From positions 310,001-374,000 of the forward strand of contig JAQFVV010000153.1 of the NCBI GenBank assembly GCA_028023455.1: a stretch of DNA of 64,000 nucleotides. Reading direction: 5' to 3'. The stretch is from Epiperipatus broadwayi. Taxonomy: Eukaryota; Onychophora; Udeonychophora; Euonychophora; Peripatidae. Position numbers and translations under genes: made by a program. Of this stretch, positions 60,745 through 64,000 are shown piece by piece; the first letter of the stretch is position 1, and every line of letters starts with the position of its first letter. Under the pieces are notes generated by a model. That model did not search any database. It saw only the letters and a list, made by a program, of their open reading frames with translations, and was not told the DNA's origin.

Positions 60745-60885
60745 ATATATGAGAGATAGTGACCTGAGCCAACTGATGAGTGCTGGTTCAGCACGAAATG
60801 CATTTTGGGAGTCATTTGTCTTTTATTATATCTTTATTTATATGAATTTGAAAAGTATTGGGGAAGTGTGGAGGTGTTTATTATA
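60745..60885 (+). repeat. Hammerhead repeat, copy K
   Basis: Contains the intact hammerhead and a downstream body shared with copy L at 7953-8095 (TCATTTGTCTTTTAT, TATCTTTATTTATATG, AAGTGTGGAGGTGT). The downstream body differs from the 480-bp units, so it is a separate subfamily. Copy edges are not certain, and I see no second ribozyme copy next to it. Confidence 0.7.
60758..60816 (+). ncRNA. Intact type I hammerhead ribozyme, minimal stem III
   Basis: A self-cleaving RNA motif with all conserved core bases present. Stem I outer helix: 60758-60763 pairs with 60811-60816, one G-U. An internal loop follows (60764-60768 against 60809-60810). Stem I inner helix: CCAA 60769-60772 with TTGG 60805-60808. 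Core CTGATGA is 60773-60779. Stem II is six pairs (60780-60785 with 60789-60794) and a GTT loop. GAA is 60795-60797. A98 pairs with T803 and T99 with A802, leaving a two-base loop. Cleavage is predicted after T60804. A stem III this small usually cleaves best as a dimer, as known for PLE and retrozyme hammerheads. The first-person basis is pairing by eye; activity is untested. Confidence 0.88.
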
Positions 60886-61069
60886 TCTATAGTGATACTT
60901 CTTGAATTGCGTCTCTGTTGTTGCTGGAGGCAAGGTCTTAACATAAAAGTATAAACAGAAATATAGAACAACACCAACAAAAAAAAAAAAAAACTATACC
61001 AAAATTTGAACTTTCAAAAGACGTAAAGCATTAATTAAATTGTTTCAAAACCTTGTTTATTATTTAGTC

Positions 61070-61765
61070 AAAGGTAAAGCAGATGATTTTGGTTGAATTA
61101 GAATTATTATCCCAATCGGCAATATTTTTAACCAATCCAGTTTTTCTAATCCATAGCTTTTTTTCTCCATATCATTTCAACAAATTTCCTCATTTCACCT
61201 ATCCATCTTATGTGTGGACTTTTTCTAGTTCTTTTATAATCACTTGGAATCCAATGTAAGACTTCATCCTGTTGTCATTTCTTTTTACATTATATCCATC
61301 CCAACTCCATTTCTGACCTTAATTATTTTAATGATGTCAGTAATATATTCTTTTTCCTGTGTATTTCATTTTCATCTTAACATTATTCCTAGCATACACC
61401 CTACATATTTCATTGGGAAGTATGGAAACTTTATATTGGGTCTTCTGCTAATTATTCAAGTCTCAGATCCATAAGTAAGAACTGGTAAAACATGTTTATA
61501 AAACTGTCCTTTTCAAACACATAGGTATATATTTTTAGTAAATTATTTCTACTAAATGTAGTCCATCCACCTACGATTAATTTCAGGTTTCCTCTAGTAT
61601 TAACAATATGGGCAAGATATCTGTAGTAGTAAACTTCTGCTAATTCATTATTGTCAATTTTATTTTATTTTTTTCAGAAAATTCATTGAACATTACTTTA
61701 GTCTTTTTAGGATTTATCTTTAATCTTGCTTTTATTTTATAATTCTTATAACTAAAAGATATTGG
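61070..61765 (-). pseudogene. RTE-like LINE 3' end, minus strand
   Basis: Minus-strand reading from 61670: KIDNNELAEVYYYRYLAHIV, NTRGNLKL, WTTFSRNNLL (RT thumb, as in 17638-17847), then later fragments ending RWIGEMRKFVEMIWRKK near 61150, the tail equivalent of KMVDEMKKFA in the 17-kb copy. Several frameshifts and stops. The plus-strand frame at 61244-61474 is its antisense shadow. Confidence 0.75.
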
Positions 61766-61769
61766 TTAA

Positions 61770-63470
61770 TAGACTTTCTATTAAATAAGTGGATAATTTA
61801 ATGATTTTATTGTCCATGAGTTCATCAGAAATTTGAAATCCAGAAGTTTCAAAACTGCAATTGATCTGAGATTTCTTACATATACCACTCCACCAAACCA
61901 TACAGGAGCTCTAGTAATGTCTTCAGATTACATATTAACATACTATTCCTTTGATGGAAATTCATTTTTATATCAGTGGTGAAAATATTTGATTTTAAGT
62001 AAGATTTTATTTCATTACATGTAAATCATGTGAGAAAAACAATCTTTCATACATGGGTTATTGGTATTAATTGGCTTCCATTCACCTTTCAATTAGTATT
62101 TTAAAAAACATATATGAATCACTTATGCTTAGAGCTTATTTTTATATAGACCAACATGTATTGACTATACATATTTAACTCCAGATTTGATTCTATTGTC
62201 AGTGTGATAATTCATATGAGAAATTATTTGTAAAAATGATTCTATATATTGTAGAAAAGAGACAGTATCTTATTTTTAAATCCCCACAATTTTGAATTAT
62301 ATTAATTTTGACTATCTGTAATTAATGTATTAGCTATTTGTATATGTAAATCATTTGAGAGGAAACTGATATTTTAGACATGCACTACTGTCTCTTTCCT
62401 ATGATGTATAGAATTAAATTTGTACAAATAATTTTGCATTTGAATTATCAGGCTCACAATAGAATCAAATCCTGAATTAAGCACGATCAATAGGTGTTGC
62501 AGGTCAGAAAAATTATTTTCCTCTCATGTATTTTACATGTGTGTGTATATATATATATCGCTAATATATTAATCATATATATATATATATATATTTGGAG
62601 TATTCACAGGAGGAAGGAGAATTTATTTATATTAAAAGTTTTATTTAAATAAAAGTAGATATAAAAGTGTGATTATTAATCTTTCAAAAGGAAATTTTAT
62701 TCACAAACCATAAGAATCATTTACAAAAAGAAGGACATTTACATATCAATCTCAAAGGAGACCAGTGAACAAAATCAGAGGTTATGCTTGTATATATAAA
62801 CAAAAAACAATTAATTTCATATCAATTACATTAAGACATTAGTTATCACCAGAAATTGAAGACATATAACTTCCCATTCCAGAAATCATAGTAGTGGCCC
62901 ATTTACATTAATCTGATCATGTATATCACATATATGATGGTGTTAGTCAATTCAAACACATATAAGTTTGTTTAATTTATGAACATGTGGACAATGATTA
63001 AAACCATATATGGCCATTTAGTCTATAGAGTTTTATCTTATCAAGTGAAGAGCATTTACAATGTTTCTGTGTGTATTAATTTAAAATTTTAAATATCGAG
63101 AGATTAATCATTATGAATCATATATGAAAACCATACACTTTCCTTATAGATCATGAGGTTAGCCAATCCAATATAGGGATTGCATTGATAAAAATTACTT
63201 AAAAGCAGGTTTTCATAGAATATGTAAGACTGAAAATTACATGAAATATATCATAGATTCTTTATAGTAAACAAATCAGTTACCATTAAGCATTGTTGAA
63301 GCAGTCTTAATATATTTATTGGGTCATTGATTAAAACTGATCTGTTAATCATCAATTAGATGAGTAACTTTATAATGGCATTTTCTAGTTCTTGGATCTC
63401 TTCCATATAAAGTTTATCTAGAATGTTTTAGGTAAATGGTTCTTTAAATTTTCTCAATAACTGTGGATTT
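61770..63470. other. AT-rich DNA, possible LINE 3' flank
   Basis: No gene recognised. Loose inverted similarity spans 62100-62500 (GATTTGATTCTATTGT with ACAATAGAATCAAATC), and (AT)n lies near 62575. The right part may be the 3' untranslated end of the LINE ORF that follows on the minus strand. Confidence 0.45.
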
Positions 63471-63476
63471 ACAACT

Positions 63477-64000
63477 TTATATTCTTTTCATCATCGGTAC
63501 TACAATTTGTTTTAGGTTTATTAGGGACCAGGTCTGGTTGAACATCCAATTCTGAAAAAAATTTTGGTCTAATTCTTTAATTTCTTTTAGTAAGTGTAAA
63601 GACATTTTTATCATGTCATATTCTTCTCCACTTTCGAACATAGTCTTATTTCTCAATGACCAAATGAAAAAATTTATAAATGTTGCCAATCTTATGACCC
63701 CAAAATGTCCACTCTTGAAGGCCTTAGTCAAATTTACACAAGCTGATTCTTTGTTTTTAATGAAAGATATAAAAGTGTTTCTTATGCTATTCCAAATTTG
63801 ACACTCCTCCAATATATGTGCCATTGTCTCATCACTTTGCCTACATGGTATGCATATAGGGTCCAGATTATAATTCCTTTTACTATGTAGGAAGTCAGTG
63901 GTAGGCAAGGCTGCAAGGTTAACCTTGATTAAAAAATCAACAAACCTCAGTTCCAATTTTAGAAGTTTGGTCAACCTGGAGAACCTCGGTATTCCAATCG
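63477..64000 (-). CDS. Non-LTR reverse transcriptase C-terminal region, partial
   Basis: The minus-strand frame is open from the right edge of the window to a stop at 63477, so the start lies outside. About 174 codons are visible. They include LPTTDFLHSKRNYNLDPICI followed by a zinc-knuckle-like C-x2-C-x8-H-x4-C pattern (CIPCRQSDETMAHILEEC) of the type found after the RT of many LINE ORF2 proteins (zf-RVT-like). A hydrophobic segment FINFFIWSLRNKTMF follows. Unlike the RTE remnants, it has no internal stop over this length, so it is either young or part of a longer intact ORF to the right. The clade cannot be fixed from this piece. It differs from the RTE family elsewhere in the window. Confidence 0.75.
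   Translation of the reverse strand, partial: IGIPRFSRLTKLLKLELRFVDFLIKVNLAALPTTDFLHSKRNYNLDPICIPCRQSDETMAHILEECQIWNSIRNTFISFIKNKESACVNLTKAFKSGHFGVIRLATFINFFIWSLRNKTMFESGEEYDMIKMSLHLLKEIKELDQNFFQNWMFNQTWSLINLKQIVVPMMKRI

Overview
This window reads as non-genic chromosomal DNA from an animal. It is very AT-rich (I estimate by eye that GC is about a quarter of bases) and CpG-poor. It carries AT, GATA, TTA, TG and GA microsatellites, tRNA-derived SINEs, RTE-like and zinc-knuckle LINE remnants, Penelope-like elements (PLEs), a hAT MITE and many fold-back (inverted repeat) elements. I see no host gene with convincing exons. Almost all open frames are short chance ORFs or decayed retroelement pieces. 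The combination of PLE, RTE, SINE and hammerhead ribozyme repeats fits a metazoan such as a cnidarian, flatworm or mollusc, but I cannot name the species.

The most interesting content is a dispersed repeat family carrying a type I hammerhead ribozyme (HHR) with a minimal stem III. Its best member, at 60758-60816, keeps every core nucleotide, a 6-bp stem II, a two-part stem I with an internal loop, and a cleavage site predicted after 60804. About ten relatives lie at 2714-3205, 7953-8095, 29672-29915, 30432-30690, 31137-31585, 39578-39668, 41046-41225, 42655-42890, 50743-51340, 58632-59050 and 59165-59670. Several are about 480-bp monomers in partial tandem (the copy at 50743-51340 restarts after exactly 480 bp), as expected of retrozymes or Sm-alpha-like repeats. 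Most copies have lost the catalytic core G12, which sits in the CpG at the stem II/GAAA junction. The pattern of loss looks like methyl-CpG deamination.

Layout. 1-5 kb: SINE and RTE fragments, the first HHR repeat and two long fold-backs. 5-12 kb: a Val-tRNA SINE, a degraded HHR repeat, a TIR repeat and a PLE remnant (RT to GIY-YIG). 13.0-14.4 kb: an array of about 330-bp units that reverses direction. 15.94-16.67 kb: an unbroken 729-bp (GATA)n tract. 16.9-20.7 kb: one decayed RTE-like LINE on the minus strand (endonuclease, RT, C-terminus), interrupted by two inverted-repeat insertions. 24.5-28.8 kb: a 714-bp fold-back, a near-perfect 106-bp-arm palindrome, a MITE and two copies of a long unclassified repeat. 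29.6-31.6 kb: a cluster of three HHR repeats. 37.8-39.1 kb: a tandem repeat followed by a less AT-rich unclassified block. 46.8-49.9 kb: an RTE 3' end, a fairly well preserved PLE C-terminus and a 1.1-kb fold-back. 50.7-51.3 kb: the tandem HHR repeat. 53.3-59.7 kb: the second TIR repeat, a SINE fold-back, a hAT MITE with perfect target duplication and an inverted pair of HHR repeats. 60.7-64.0 kb: the intact HHR, an RTE 3' end and a LINE ORF running off the right edge.

The elements probably share machinery. PLEs are known to carry similar hammerheads in their terminal repeats, and PLE or LINE reverse transcriptase could supply the mobility of the short HHR repeats. That link is inference.
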